64,000 nt of DNA from Actinoallomurus sp963799975 (GTDB taxonomy: Bacteria; Actinomycetota; Actinomycetes; Streptosporangiales; Streptosporangiaceae): positions 186,001 through 250,000 of the forward strand of contig CAWCZF010000001.1 of NCBI GenBank assembly GCA_963799975.1. Reading direction: 5' to 3'. Below are positions 44,531 through 52,578 of this stretch, one piece after another. Made by a program: the position numbers and the translations under genes. Each line of letters begins with the position of its first letter. Position 1 is the first letter of the stretch. The notes beneath the pieces are model-generated. The model did not search any database, had not been told where the DNA came from, and saw only the letters and a list, made by a program, of their open reading frames with translations.

Positions 44531-44562
44531 CCGGAGCGTACGGGCCGCCGCGGGCGCTCCGG
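44531..44562 (+). terminator. Hairpin after the second anti-sigma gene
   Basis: CCGGAGCG pairs with CGCTCCGG across a 16-base loop, 4 bases after the stop. Confidence 0.5.
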
Positions 44563-44647
44563 CAGCGGACCTCAGCGTGCGGGCGGTGACGGGGTGGCCG
44601 GGAGCACGCGGCGGCGCGAGGTGCGCGCGGGCTCCTTCTTCGACCCG

Positions 44648-44760
44648 TCATCTGCCCGCCGTCACGGCCTTCAGCTCGTCGAGCGACTCGCGGATGAGCT
44701 GCGGCAGGTCGGGCCCGCCGGTCTCGTCGATCCAGCCGCCCGTACGGCCTGCACCGCTGG
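44648..44760 (-). pseudogene. Possible 3' end of a TetR-type regulator gene
   Basis: About 38 codons ending GPDLPQLIRESLDELKAVTAGR look like the last helix of a TetR-type regulator. Upstream (to higher coordinates) the similarity is lost and the frame turns into Arg/Pro-rich artefact. It would be the broken partner of the SDR fragment on the other side. Confidence 0.3.
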
Positions 44761-44874
44761 TGACGCCCGGCGGGCGGGTGGGTGGGTGTCTCGGGTCGCG
44801 GGGTGCGGGGCGGCGGAGCCCCGCTTTCCGGGCTCGGACGCCCGCCACGTCCATCCGGGCCGGGTCGGGTGGAG

Positions 44875-45477
44875 TCAGATCAGCGTTCTTAGCTCGGCTG
44901 CTGATAGTGGGTCAAACGCCGCCAGCCGGAACCGGCCGGTTCGCCGGTTGATGTAGAGGAATGTCGGGTAGGCGCCGGGCGGGAAACATTTCCAGTGCTG
45001 CCCTTTGGAGGTGAACTGGACTGTAAGCCGGTCAGGGTCTGCCCCTGCTGCCATCCGTCGTTCCTCCAGGATCGGCCCTGATAGCAGGTCTACAGCCATC
45101 CGCTCAGCTTTGGACCGGTTCACTCGGCACGGCCGCTCACGGTAGGCGAACAGCCGCGCCACATACTCTGCCCACCGGCGGGTCCGCGGGTCACGACCGG
45201 TGGCCGCGTAGGCGGCCGCGTCACGCAACGCCGGGTAGACGTCGGTCCGATCCCAGCCGACAATCCGGCGGCTGTAATCCTCCAAGACGTTGGCGCAGTG
45301 GTCCCGCTTGGGACAGTCCAGGCAGTCGGCGGCGGCCACCAGTAGCGGCAGACCCTCCGGCTCGCACAGCAATTGGTCCTCATCCTGCTCGGCGAGTTCG
45401 GCTTCGGGGTCCATAGCCCACGCCCAGAAGGCTCGCTCATCAAGAAAGGGCCAGGACCCAAACTGCCGACTCACCAC
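44875..45477 (-). CDS. Cysteine-motif protein with Wbl-like spacing, function unknown
   Basis: About 200 residues from GTG 45477 (an ATG at 45414 is possible). Cysteines C38-x13-C52-x2-C55-x5-C61 (ADCLDCPKRDHC) match the last three cysteines of WhiB-like proteins, but the GxWGG turn is changed to IVGWDR and the rest (basic C-terminal domain with FTSKGQHWKCFPPGAYPTFL) is unlike WhiB. It might bind Fe-S or zinc. It lies between two truncated genes, which suggests recent arrival. Confidence 0.6.
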   Translation of the reverse strand: MVSRQFGSWPFLDERAFWAWAMDPEAELAEQDEDQLLCEPEGLPLLVAAADCLDCPKRDHCANVLEDYSRRIVGWDRTDVYPALRDAAAYAATGRDPRTRRWAEYVARLFAYRERPCRVNRSKAERMAVDLLSGPILEERRMAAGADPDRLTVQFTSKGQHWKCFPPGAYPTFLYINRRTGRFRLAAFDPLSAAELRTLI

Positions 45478-45510
45478 GTCATAGTACAGACCCGTGCACC
45501 CCGGGATCAC

Positions 45511-45939
45511 CCCCCGACCAACCACGGCGAAGGAGACAACGGCTTCATCCCGGCCCTGGTCGGCGTCGCGCGCGACAAGGGCATCTCGGGCCATGTCGGC
45601 GACGGCGCCACCCGCTGGCCCGCCGTGCACCGCCTCGACTCCGCGCACCTGTTCCGCCTCGCGCTGGAGCGGGCACCCGCGGGCTCCACACTGCACGCCG
45701 TCGCGGACGAGGGCGTGCCCATCCGCGAGATCGCCGAGGTCATCGGCCGCCACCTGGGCCTGCCCGTGGCCTCCGTCCCTCCCGAGGAGGCGGGCGCGCA
45801 CTTCACCTGGTTGGCCGCCTTCCTCGCCGCCGACATACCGGCCTCCAGCGCGCTGACCCGCGAACTGCTGGGCTGGGAGCCGACGCGGCCCGGGCTGATC
45901 GCCGACCTCGACAAGGGGCACTACTTCCACACCGAATGA
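45511..45939 (+). pseudogene. C-terminal fragment of an NAD-dependent epimerase/SDR oxidoreductase
   Basis: About 142 codons from PPTNHGEGDNGF to KGHYFHTE match the C-terminal half of extended SDR proteins (VGDGATRWPAVHRLDSA; SSALTRELLGWEPT). The Rossmann half with GxxGxxG is absent: just upstream the sequence belongs to the opposite-strand cysteine gene. No start of good quality is seen, so it is probably dead. Confidence 0.7.
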
Positions 45940-46008
45940 CCGGGCGCACCCCGGAGCGGCGAACCGGAAAGCGCGAACGCCGGCGATCGGGGTCAACGTA
46001 AAAGGCAT

Positions 46009-46048
46009 CGGAAAAGGGAGCCGGGAATGGATCCGGCTCCCTTTTCCG
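46009..46048. terminator. Perfect bidirectional terminator
   Basis: CGGAAAAGGGAGCCGG and CCGGCTCCCTTTTCCG form a 16-base perfect stem with an 8-base loop between the convergent SDR fragment and lipoprotein gene. The A4/T4 inside the stem gives short T-runs on both strands. Confidence 0.85.
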
Positions 46049-46050
46049 GG

Positions 46051-46551
46051 TCATGAGGAACGCTTGATGAGTTTCCCGTCCGCGCCGACGGCGTACCACA
46101 CGTCGTCGACGCCCTGGCCGTCCACGTCGCCGGGGGTCACGTCGCCGGCGTAGTAGTAGAGCGGCCATGCGCCGTACGTCGCCTGCACGGTGCCCTCGGC
46201 GCGCTTGGTGCCACCGAGCAGCGCCGTACGCGCCCCGGCCGAGGCCGCCACGGCCTTGCCGCCGGCCAGCGCCGGCCAGGTCGCGATGCACGTCCCGGCG
46301 CAGCTACTGGTGCCGTTCTTGTCATTCGTGAACGCGTACAGGGTGCGGCCGGCCTGGTCGGTCAGGATCGGTCCCAGGCTCGACTGGCTGATCTTGACGC
46401 TCGACCCGCCCGCGTTCGCGGCGGTCCGCGCGGCGTGACCGGCGGGGCCGGCGCCGTCGGCGGGGTCGCCGGAGCCGCCCGCGCAGGCGGTGAGGCCGGT
46501 CGCGAGGCCGGTCGTGAGGACGGCGCCGAGGACGACGAAACGTGTACGCAT
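46051..46551 (-). CDS. Second Lipoprotein_15 (COG4315) secreted-repeat lipoprotein
   Basis: 166 residues. Lipobox GLTAC near residue 22, then two repeats (DQAGRTLYAFTNDKNGTSSC...CIATWPAL and ATYGAWPLYYYAGDVTPGDVDGQG). Paralogous in layout to the 41287 gene. Divergent from the CHRD gene; both have their own ECF-type promoter in the 161-base gap. The ATG at 46551 begins the signal peptide. Confidence 0.87.
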   Translation of the reverse strand: MRTRFVVLGAVLTTGLATGLTACAGGSGDPADGAGPAGHAARTAANAGGSSVKISQSSLGPILTDQAGRTLYAFTNDKNGTSSCAGTCIATWPALAGGKAVAASAGARTALLGGTKRAEGTVQATYGAWPLYYYAGDVTPGDVDGQGVDDVWYAVGADGKLIKRSS

Positions 46552-46594
46552 GAGAACTGCTCCCTGACTGATGAAAGATGCGGCCTGGCGAGCA

Positions 46595-46621
46595 GTACGC
46601 GCGTGGCGTCCCGGCGGTTCA
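46595..46621 (-). promoter_or_regulatory. ECF-type promoter C (second lipoprotein)
   Basis: On the minus strand TGAACC, 16 bases, CGTAC; the -10 ends 43 bases before the ATG. Confidence 0.7.
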
Positions 46622-46645
46622 ACGCCCGATTCGTGAATTTTCTTT

Positions 46646-46672
46646 TGAACCGTTCCCTGCGCGGTCACGTAC
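46646..46672 (+). promoter_or_regulatory. ECF-type promoter B (CHRD protein)
   Basis: TGAACC, 16 bases, CGTAC; the -10 ends 40 bases before the ATG. The -35 boxes of promoters B and C face away from each other, 24 bases apart. Confidence 0.7.
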
Positions 46673-46712
46673 AGCGGGGCGAACCCAGTGGAACAGCGCG
46701 AAGGAATCGAAA

Positions 46713-47708
46713 ATGCGTAAGCTATTTGCCGTGGTGCCGGCCGCCGCGCTCACCCTCGGCGTACTCGGCATGACCGCCGCGCACGCGTCGGACTACGGAT
46801 CCGGGACCAGCACGTCGATGCCGGGCATGCCCGGCATGCAGATGCCGCAGGCGCCGGTGTCCAGGCAACCGCCGGTGTCGCGCGACGCGGCCATCGCGCG
46901 GGCCCGGCAGAAGCCGATCTTCTTCGCCGCCCGCCTCACGGGGAGCAACGAGGTGCCGGTCGCCGGCAAGCCGGCCGTGGGCGACCCGGACGGCAGCGCG
47001 ACCGGGATCGTGCGCATGCAGGGCGACCGGGTGACGTACGCCTTCGCGTGGAAGGGCATCACCGCACCCACGCTCGGCCACGTGCACCAGGGCGGCGCGG
47101 GCGTGAACGGCGATGTGAAGGTGCCGCTCTTCACCACGCCGATGCCGGAGACCGGGACGGCCGCCGCGGGCGCCGTAACCGTGCCCGACCCGGCCACCGC
47201 CGACGCGATCCGGGCGAACCCGGCCGATTTCTACCTCAACCTGCACACCAAGGAGTTCCCGGGCGGCGCGGTGCGCGGCCAGCTCCAGCCGCTCGGCGGC
47301 GGCGGCGTCGACCTGCTCCGGTTCCTGAGCGGCTCGGGACTGCGCGGGTTCCTGTCCGGCGACCAGGAGGTGCCGGTCGCGAACGGCCCGGCGGTCGGCG
47401 ACCCCGACGCGCGCGCGGCGGCGTTCATCCGCCCGTCCGGTACGCGGGTCGCCTACTCCTTCGCCTGGGTCGGCGTGACCCCCACCCTCGGCCACATACA
47501 CAAGGGCGGGTTCGGCGTGAACGGCCCGGTGGTCGTCCCGCTGTTCACCAACCCGATCCCCAGTACGGTCTTCGCGGTCGCCGGCACGGCGACCGGCGTC
47601 GACCCCGCCGTGACGCGGCAGATCCGCTTCAACCCGCGCGGCTTCTACGCCAACCTGCACTCCGCGGAGTTCCCAGGCGGGGCCCTGCGCGCCCAGCTCG
47701 GCGGCTGA
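46713..47708 (+). CDS. Secreted protein with two CHRD domains
   Basis: 331 residues. Signal peptide 1-25 (MRKLFAVVPAAALTLG...AHA), a Met-rich patch (Met36, 39, 42, 44: MPGMPGMQM) that could bind copper, then two CHRD domains (about 67-205 and 215-331), each with the NEVPVA/QEVPVA start, LGHVHQGG or LGHIHKGG and an NLH...EFPGGA end. CHRD domains occur in chordin and in bacterial secreted proteins of unknown role. GAAGGA lies before the ATG. Confidence 0.9.
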   Translation: MRKLFAVVPAAALTLGVLGMTAAHASDYGSGTSTSMPGMPGMQMPQAPVSRQPPVSRDAAIARARQKPIFFAARLTGSNEVPVAGKPAVGDPDGSATGIVRMQGDRVTYAFAWKGITAPTLGHVHQGGAGVNGDVKVPLFTTPMPETGTAAAGAVTVPDPATADAIRANPADFYLNLHTKEFPGGAVRGQLQPLGGGGVDLLRFLSGSGLRGFLSGDQEVPVANGPAVGDPDARAAAFIRPSGTRVAYSFAWVGVTPTLGHIHKGGFGVNGPVVVPLFTNPIPSTVFAVAGTATGVDPAVTRQIRFNPRGFYANLHSAEFPGGALRAQLGG

Positions 47709-47731
47709 CCGCCCGGCACGCCACACGCCGA

Positions 47732-47757
47732 GGGCCCGGAGCCGGCGCTCCGGGCCC
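47732..47757. terminator. Perfect bidirectional terminator between CHRD and Smr genes
   Basis: GGGCCCGGAGC-CGGC-GCTCCGGGCCC, an 11-base perfect stem between convergent genes. Confidence 0.75.
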
Positions 47758-47767
47758 GTCGTCATGC

Positions 47768-48016
47768 TCAGCGGAAGTGCACCACCACGCGCCCGGAGTT
47801 GCTGTCGTCGGTCTCGACGCGTGAGTAGAGCCGCCGGATGTGACCCTGCTTCAGCAGGGCGAGCACACGCTGCTTGAGCTTGCCCGAGCCCTTGCCCGGG
47901 ATGATCTCGACGGTCGTGGCCTTGGTGCGCACGGCCTCGAAGATGATGGCGCGTACGGCGCGGTCGACCTCCCGCTCGTTGCGGAAGATCGGGTGCAGAT
48001 CGAGTGTCAGCGTCAT
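47768..48016 (-). CDS. Small Smr-domain protein
   Basis: 82 residues starting MTLTLDLHPIFRNEREVDRA, with the Smr core EIIPGKGSGKLKQRVLALL (DLH and GxGxGxL motifs). Free-standing Smr domains are DNA- or RNA-nicking/repair-linked proteins; function here unknown. AAGGAG lies ahead of the ATG at 48016. Confidence 0.88.
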   Translation of the reverse strand: MTLTLDLHPIFRNEREVDRAVRAIIFEAVRTKATTVEIIPGKGSGKLKQRVLALLKQGHIRRLYSRVETDDSNSGRVVVHFR

Positions 48017-48094
48017 GGAGTTCTCCTTCGTACGGGACTGTCTCACACGGTGCGGCCGCGGACGAGCCGTCAGGCGGGGGTCGCCGCGGCGGGC

Positions 48095-48122
48095 TGAACC
48101 GGCGGGACGCGTAGGTGCGTAC
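48095..48122 (+). promoter_or_regulatory. ECF-type promoter D (whiB-like gene)
   Basis: TGAACC, 17 bases, CGTAC; the -10 ends 36 bases before the ATG. Confidence 0.65.
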
Positions 48123-48158
48123 ACGAGAGCGAGATCTCACAACGCGAAGGAGACGCTG

Positions 48159-48563
48159 ATGGCCCGTACACCGACCGAGGCCGCCGTCGCTGCGGCCGAC
48201 CCGGCCGACCCGGCCAACCCGGCCGACCAGGTGGCGGACTGGCGGCGGGAGGCGGCCTGCCTCCCGCATGACTCGGAGCTGTTCTTTCCCGCCCGTACGG
48301 CGTACCGGGGCGACGAGGTCGCCCGTGCGAAGGCGGTCTGCCGTCGGTGCCCGGTGCGCGAGGAGTGCCTGCGGGCGGCCATGAACGGCCGCGAGAAGAT
48401 CGGCATCTGGGGCGGGCTGACTCCGGCCGAGCGGGCCAGGCTGCACCGGAGCGCCCGGCGCAGGCCGGAGGTGGACGGCTCGCCGCTCGCCGCGCCCGAG
48501 GACGCCGCGGCGGCCCAGGTCGGCGCGCTGGACGGGAAGCGGCTGGTCGTGGCGCGGTTCTGA
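48159..48563 (+). CDS. WhiB-family iron-sulfur transcriptional regulator
   Basis: 134 residues. Four cluster cysteines, C34, C61, C64 and C70 (AACLPHDSELFFP; CRRCPVREEC), the IGIWGG turn, and a basic C-terminal DNA/sigma-binding part. Wbl proteins bind [4Fe-4S], sense redox or NO, and act with sigma factors. AAGGAG precedes the ATG at 48159. An ECF-type promoter upstream ties it to the local sigma regulon. Confidence 0.95.
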   Translation: MARTPTEAAVAAADPADPANPADQVADWRREAACLPHDSELFFPARTAYRGDEVARAKAVCRRCPVREECLRAAMNGREKIGIWGGLTPAERARLHRSARRRPEVDGSPLAAPEDAAAAQVGALDGKRLVVARF

Positions 48564-48589
48564 ATTATTGCGGTGTTGCAAATCTTGTT

Positions 48590-48622
48590 TCCCCGGCGGC
48601 ATGGTCGTGTTGTCGCCGGGGA
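48590..48622 (+). terminator. Hairpin after the whiB-like gene
   Basis: TCCCCGGCG pairs with CGCCGGGGA across a 15-base loop. Confidence 0.5.
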
Positions 48623-48646
48623 TAGCCCATTTATGCCTTTACTGAT

Positions 48647-48674
48647 TGAGCCTGGCACCCGGCCAGACGCGTAC
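48647..48674 (+). promoter_or_regulatory. ECF-type promoter E (84-residue protein), one mismatch
   Basis: TGAGCC, 17 bases, CGTAC; the -10 ends 35 bases before the ATG, matching the spacing at promoter D. Confidence 0.55.
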
Positions 48675-48709
48675 TAAGGGGCAGACCGGTTGCGGCGAAG
48701 GAGGCCCCC

Positions 48710-48964
48710 ATGGCAACCACGATGATCCCCAGCACGGCGGACCTCGCCGAGGTCCTGTTCGCTTCGACGCTCCAGCAGTCCGAGGCTCCGACGGCGGCCC
48801 AGGTCCGTACGGCGATCGAGCAGGGCCTGCTGGCATGGCACGACGACTGCACGGCCTGTATCGCGTGCGTCGCGCAGGAGGCCGGCGACCACCCGGACGC
48901 CTTCGCCCGCCGCATGCACTGGGCGCTGGCCATGGTCGAGTCCACCTATGGCTCTCGGTCCTGA
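48710..48964 (+). CDS. Small protein with a C-x2-C-x2-C motif, function unknown
   Basis: 84 residues, mostly helical, with DDCTACIACVAQ (Cys47, 50, 53). The tight cysteine triplet could bind a metal or be redox active. GAAGGAGG lies before the ATG. The matching upstream promoter suggests co-regulation with whiB and the lipoproteins. Confidence 0.7.
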   Translation: MATTMIPSTADLAEVLFASTLQQSEAPTAAQVRTAIEQGLLAWHDDCTACIACVAQEAGDHPDAFARRMHWALAMVESTYGSRS

Positions 48965-49017
48965 CCGCACGGTCCTGACCGCACGTCCCCGCGTAACGGC
49001 GGAGACCGGCCCGGCGG

Positions 49018-49044
49018 TGAACCGACGGGCTCCCCGATCCGTAC
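49018..49044 (+). promoter_or_regulatory. ECF-type promoter F (340-residue protein)
   Basis: TGAACC, 16 bases, CGTAC; the -10 ends 76 bases before the GTG, a longer leader than in the others. Confidence 0.55.
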
Positions 49045-49120
49045 GTTGTGATGACGGGGAGTACGGAAGGGGGCGTACCGGGATGACACTTTCAACGGGG
49101 ACACGCGGAGGGCGATCCGA

Positions 49121-50143
49121 GTGATCACTGAGTTCGACGCTCGCCGCGCAGGACACTGGGCGTTGCTGCGGCTCGCCGGGCGCGTGCCGGACGGGTTGCT
49201 GACCACATCGCGCGGGCTGCTGGCCGAGGGCCGGTACGCCGAGATGGCCAGGGTCATCACCCTCGCCGCCGCGGGCCGCGACCTCCCGCTGCACCAGGAC
49301 GACCTGCGGTGCATCCGCGGACTCCTCGACGGCGAGACCGGCCCGCGCCTGCTGACCGGCCCGCTCGTCGGCGACCCGATGCCTCGGCACGAGTTCACCG
49401 CCGCCGAGCCGTTCACGGCCGGGGTACGCTCCGGCAGGCGCGCGGACCGCCTCGACCGGGCCGCCGTCGCGGCCGTACGCGCCGAGCCGGCCGCGCGCGG
49501 CGTCTGGCGGACCTGGCGCGTACGGGCCGAGGGTTACCGCGAGATCGCCAAGCCGGTGTTCGTGGTCGAGGTCGACGCGCGGGCGGACGCCGCCGGTATC
49601 GCCGGCCGGCTGCAGGACCACCTGACCGCCGAGGGAGAGCTGTATCCGCAGGCCGAGGTCTACGAGGCGGGTGACTGGCTGCCGGCCTACCAGCGGTCCG
49701 CGCGCGCCGCGAGCGAGCTGCTCTGGGCACGCGAGCCCGACCCGGGCGTGCGCATCGCCTCGCTCATCGACGGGTTCGTCGGCGTCGGCCCCGGGGGCTG
49801 GCAGGACGCCGAACCGGTCGAGGACGACGCGGAGCGCGACCGCCTCCTGGCCTATCTGGAGGCCGGCACGCCGGTCCTCATCACGACGGCACGGCTGCAC
49901 GACGTGATCGACCGCGAGCGCGGCCGCGTCGTGCCGATGAGCTTCCGCACGGACGGCGTCTGGATCTGGAACGACATCAGCGTCTACTACCTGCGCACCT
50001 ACGGATTCCGCCCGGACGACGGGCTGGTCGCGCACATCGCCGCCAACGGCTACACCATTCCCCAGGTCGACGGGGTCGCGGAGTTCCGCGCGATCTCGGT
50101 GCTGTACCGGCCGGAGGACGAAGGCGCGACGGCGCGCCGGTGA
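49121..50143 (+). CDS. Conserved-looking protein of unknown function
   Basis: 340 residues, soluble, no signal peptide or membrane segment. The N-terminal ~80 residues are helical; a central FVVEVDARADAAGIAGRLQDHL part and a C-terminal WIWNDISVYYLRTYGFRPDDGLVAHI part suggest separate domains. I do not recognise the family. GGAGGG lies upstream of the GTG. Confidence 0.75.
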   Translation: MITEFDARRAGHWALLRLAGRVPDGLLTTSRGLLAEGRYAEMARVITLAAAGRDLPLHQDDLRCIRGLLDGETGPRLLTGPLVGDPMPRHEFTAAEPFTAGVRSGRRADRLDRAAVAAVRAEPAARGVWRTWRVRAEGYREIAKPVFVVEVDARADAAGIAGRLQDHLTAEGELYPQAEVYEAGDWLPAYQRSARAASELLWAREPDPGVRIASLIDGFVGVGPGGWQDAEPVEDDAERDRLLAYLEAGTPVLITTARLHDVIDRERGRVVPMSFRTDGVWIWNDISVYYLRTYGFRPDDGLVAHIAANGYTIPQVDGVAEFRAISVLYRPEDEGATARR

Positions 50144-50239
50144 CGGTGTCGCGTGGTGCCGGGGCACGGCCGGATGAGAGGCTTCGGTAGTGATCGCCGG
50201 CCCTCGTACGGGCCGGCACGTACGAGGGAAGGCCGCGCG

Positions 50240-50503
50240 ATGCCCGAGACCTGTTCGCACGTCGTCAGCCTGCCGCCGGCCGTGACCCCGCACACCACGG
50301 CCGGCTGCGAGGACTGCCTGAAGACCGGCTCGCGCTGGGTGCACCTGCGTGAGTGCCTGACCTGCGGGCACATCGGCTGCTGCGACTCCTCGCCCAACCG
50401 GCACGCACGCGCGCACGCGGGCGAGCAGGACCACCCGGTGGTCCGCTCGTTCGAGCCGGGCGAGGACTGGCGCTGGTGCTTCGTGGACGAGACCTTCGTC
50501 TGA
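50240..50503 (+). CDS. UBP-type zinc finger protein
   Basis: 87 residues with the ZnF-UBP pattern: C5, H7, C23, C26, C39, C42, C47 and histidines in SPNRHARAHAGEQDHP. Bacterial stand-alone members are common in actinomycetes; no ubiquitin system is present, so the ligand is unknown. GGGAAGG lies upstream of the ATG. Confidence 0.88.
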   Translation: MPETCSHVVSLPPAVTPHTTAGCEDCLKTGSRWVHLRECLTCGHIGCCDSSPNRHARAHAGEQDHPVVRSFEPGEDWRWCFVDETFV

Positions 50504-50673
50504 GAACCGCCCGCCCGGGCCGTACCGCCTGCGGCCGGCCCCGTCCCGTACGTGCCGGGCCGGGTTCGCACGTGCCGCCGGCGCCCGTGGGATGGCTACG
50601 ATTGGTGCCACCGACTCGACCCACCGCGTTCCCCCGCGGGAGATCCGAGCGACCCCCCATCGGGAAGGCGAGC

Positions 50674-51174
50674 ATGCCGTCCACCTCTGTCAGGCGTCGG
50701 GACAGCACGAGCCGTGACTCACGGTCCTTCTCGAGCTACCTGCTCCGCGGTCTCTGGATCCTTCTCGGACTGGCCGGGGTCGTGGTCTTCGCGTGGGCGG
50801 TCACCAAGATCACGCTCAAGCCGGATCCCGGCGCCGGCAAGTACGTGCACGACAACACGCACCCCGGCCAGACGGTGCGCCTTTACCTCAACCAGCCGAG
50901 CGTGCGCGCGGCGGTTCTGGAGATCGGCGGAAACGTCGCCCTGCTGATGCCGCTCGGCGTCCTGCTCCCCGTCCTGTCGAACCGGTTCCGCGGCCCGCTG
51001 CGGATCCTGCTCGTCGTCGGGCTGGTCTCGCTGTGCATCGAGACCGTGCAGGGCACGATGATCGCCGGCCGGGCGTTCGATGCCGACGACGTCATCCTCA
51101 ACACGCTGGGCGCCGTACTGGCCTATCTTCTCGTCGGCCGCAAGGTCTCACGCTGGGCGCATCGCTCGGTCTGA
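50674..51174 (+). CDS. VanZ-like membrane protein
   Basis: 166 residues with four hydrophobic segments. The VanZ stretch EIGGNVALLMPLGVLLPVL and ETVQGTMIAGRAFDADDVILNTLGA is clear. In enterococci VanZ raises teicoplanin resistance; chromosomal homologs have no proved role. ATG at 50674, with GGGAAGG upstream. Confidence 0.87.
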   Translation: MPSTSVRRRDSTSRDSRSFSSYLLRGLWILLGLAGVVVFAWAVTKITLKPDPGAGKYVHDNTHPGQTVRLYLNQPSVRAAVLEIGGNVALLMPLGVLLPVLSNRFRGPLRILLVVGLVSLCIETVQGTMIAGRAFDADDVILNTLGAVLAYLLVGRKVSRWAHRSV

Positions 51175-51203
51175 CACACGGCGTACGGCCTGGTTCGATA
51201 CAA

Positions 51204-51217
51204 TTGTCGGCTGACAA
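51204..51217. promoter_or_regulatory. Inverted repeat before the stressosome operon
   Basis: TTGTC-GGCT-GACAA in an AT-richer patch about 140 bases before rsbR; possible operator or start-site element. Confidence 0.35.
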
Positions 51218-51352
51218 GCGTTTTCGTGCGCCCGGTCGCGGTGGGCGGCCCGATATCAGGGTGGCCTCGCCCGTCCGGGCGCTCTGTCGTGCGGGCATGG
51301 GGCCGGGGGCGGCCGGTGTGCCGCAGGCGTCCAGGTGATCAGGGAGATGCGG

Positions 51353-52204
51353 GTGACTACGGTGGGTTACGGCGGCTCCGCGCCGGCGAGGGTGGCCGAG
51401 ATTCTGGAGACGAGCGGGGAGCAGGTTGCACAGCGGTGGGCCGACCTGCCGCTGTTCCGCAGCGTCTACACCTCGGGCCGGGACGCGGCCGTGGGGGCGG
51501 CGCACCGGCTGGTGGAGGTGCTCGCGGAGGTCGCGCGCGGCGAGCGGATCGAGGACCCGTCCGCGGCCGGTTTCGACCGGATCCGCCCGCACCTGGCGCA
51601 GCTGATCGCCGCCCGCGGCCGTGCGGGGTGCACACTGCGGCAGATCGCCGCCGAGGTGGCCGAGCTGGGGCCGCCGCTGCTGAGCACCGTCGAGCGTGAG
51701 CCGGACGCCGCCGGAGCGCCGCTCGCGGCGGTGGAGCTGATGGGCACCCTGCGGGTCGTCGTCATGGAGATCGCGCTGAGCGAGGGCGCCGAGGTCATCG
51801 ACCGGCAGCGTCAGCAGCTCCTGGAGTTGTCCACTCCGGTGATCAAGTTGTGGGACCGCGTGGTCGCCGTGCCGCTGATCGGCACCCTGGACAGCGCGCG
51901 TACCCAGGTCGTGATGGAGACGCTGCTCCAGGCGATCGTCGACCAGAACGCCGCGACGGCGATCCTGGACATCACCGGCGTCCCGATGGTCGACACGGTC
52001 GTCGCGCAGTACCTGCTGAAGACCGCGATGGCGGTACGCCTGATGGGCGCCGACTGTGTGATCAGCGGCATCCGCCCGCAGATCGCGCAGACCATCGTGC
52101 AGCTCGGCATCGACCTCGGCGACATCACCACGCGGGCGACACTGGCCGACGCACTGGCCTGGGCGCTGGAGAAGTCGGGCGTCACCGTCGTGGAGGAGGT
52201 GTGA
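51353..52204 (+). CDS. rsbR: RsbR-type stressosome scaffold/sensor (STAS domain)
   Basis: 283 residues from the GTG at 51353, which has AGGGAG 6 bases upstream (a GTG at 51335 is possible). A helical N-terminal sensor (about 1-150) and a C-terminal STAS domain with VPLIGTLDSARTQVVMETLL and DITGVPMVDTVVAQYLL. It forms the stressosome core with RsbS. Its stop overlaps the rsbS GTG. Confidence 0.9.
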   Translation: MTTVGYGGSAPARVAEILETSGEQVAQRWADLPLFRSVYTSGRDAAVGAAHRLVEVLAEVARGERIEDPSAAGFDRIRPHLAQLIAARGRAGCTLRQIAAEVAELGPPLLSTVEREPDAAGAPLAAVELMGTLRVVVMEIALSEGAEVIDRQRQQLLELSTPVIKLWDRVVAVPLIGTLDSARTQVVMETLLQAIVDQNAATAILDITGVPMVDTVVAQYLLKTAMAVRLMGADCVISGIRPQIAQTIVQLGIDLGDITTRATLADALAWALEKSGVTVVEEV

Positions 52205-52578
52205 GCTCGGCGTACGCGGGCGGCGAGCGGATCTCGGTACTCCGGCTGGGCGACGTGCTCATCGCGGCCATCCAGCACGAGCTGACCGACCAGACCGCGC
52301 TGGCGTTGCAGCAGGACCTGACCGCGCTGGCCGCGGCGGGCGCACGCGGAGTCGTCATCGACATCTCCGGTGTGGAGATCGTCGACTCCTTCCTCGCCCG
52401 CGTCCTGTCCGAGATCGCCGCGGCGGCGAACATGCTCGCCGGCCGTACGGTGGTCGCGGGCATGCGCCCCTCGGTCGCCATCACGATGGTGGAGATGGGC
52501 CTGGGCCTGCGCGGGCTGTCCACCGCGCGCTCCCTCGACGACGCGATGGCGATGCTCGCGGATCAGGGCGGCCGATGA
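52201..52578 (+). CDS. rsbS: RsbS stressosome STAS protein
   Basis: 125 residues, a single STAS domain (DISGVEIVDSFLARVLSEIA) with the phosphorylatable Ser in DSF. Binds RsbT until phosphorylated. GTGA overlap with rsbR and ATGA with rsbT. Confidence 0.93.
   Translation: MSSAYAGGERISVLRLGDVLIAAIQHELTDQTALALQQDLTALAAAGARGVVIDISGVEIVDSFLARVLSEIAAAANMLAGRTVVAGMRPSVAITMVEMGLGLRGLSTARSLDDAMAMLADQGGR

Noticed and set aside
47768..48124. Membership of the Smr gene in the ECF regulon
   Set aside because: A CGTAC lies upstream on its strand but without a matching -35 box at the right distance.
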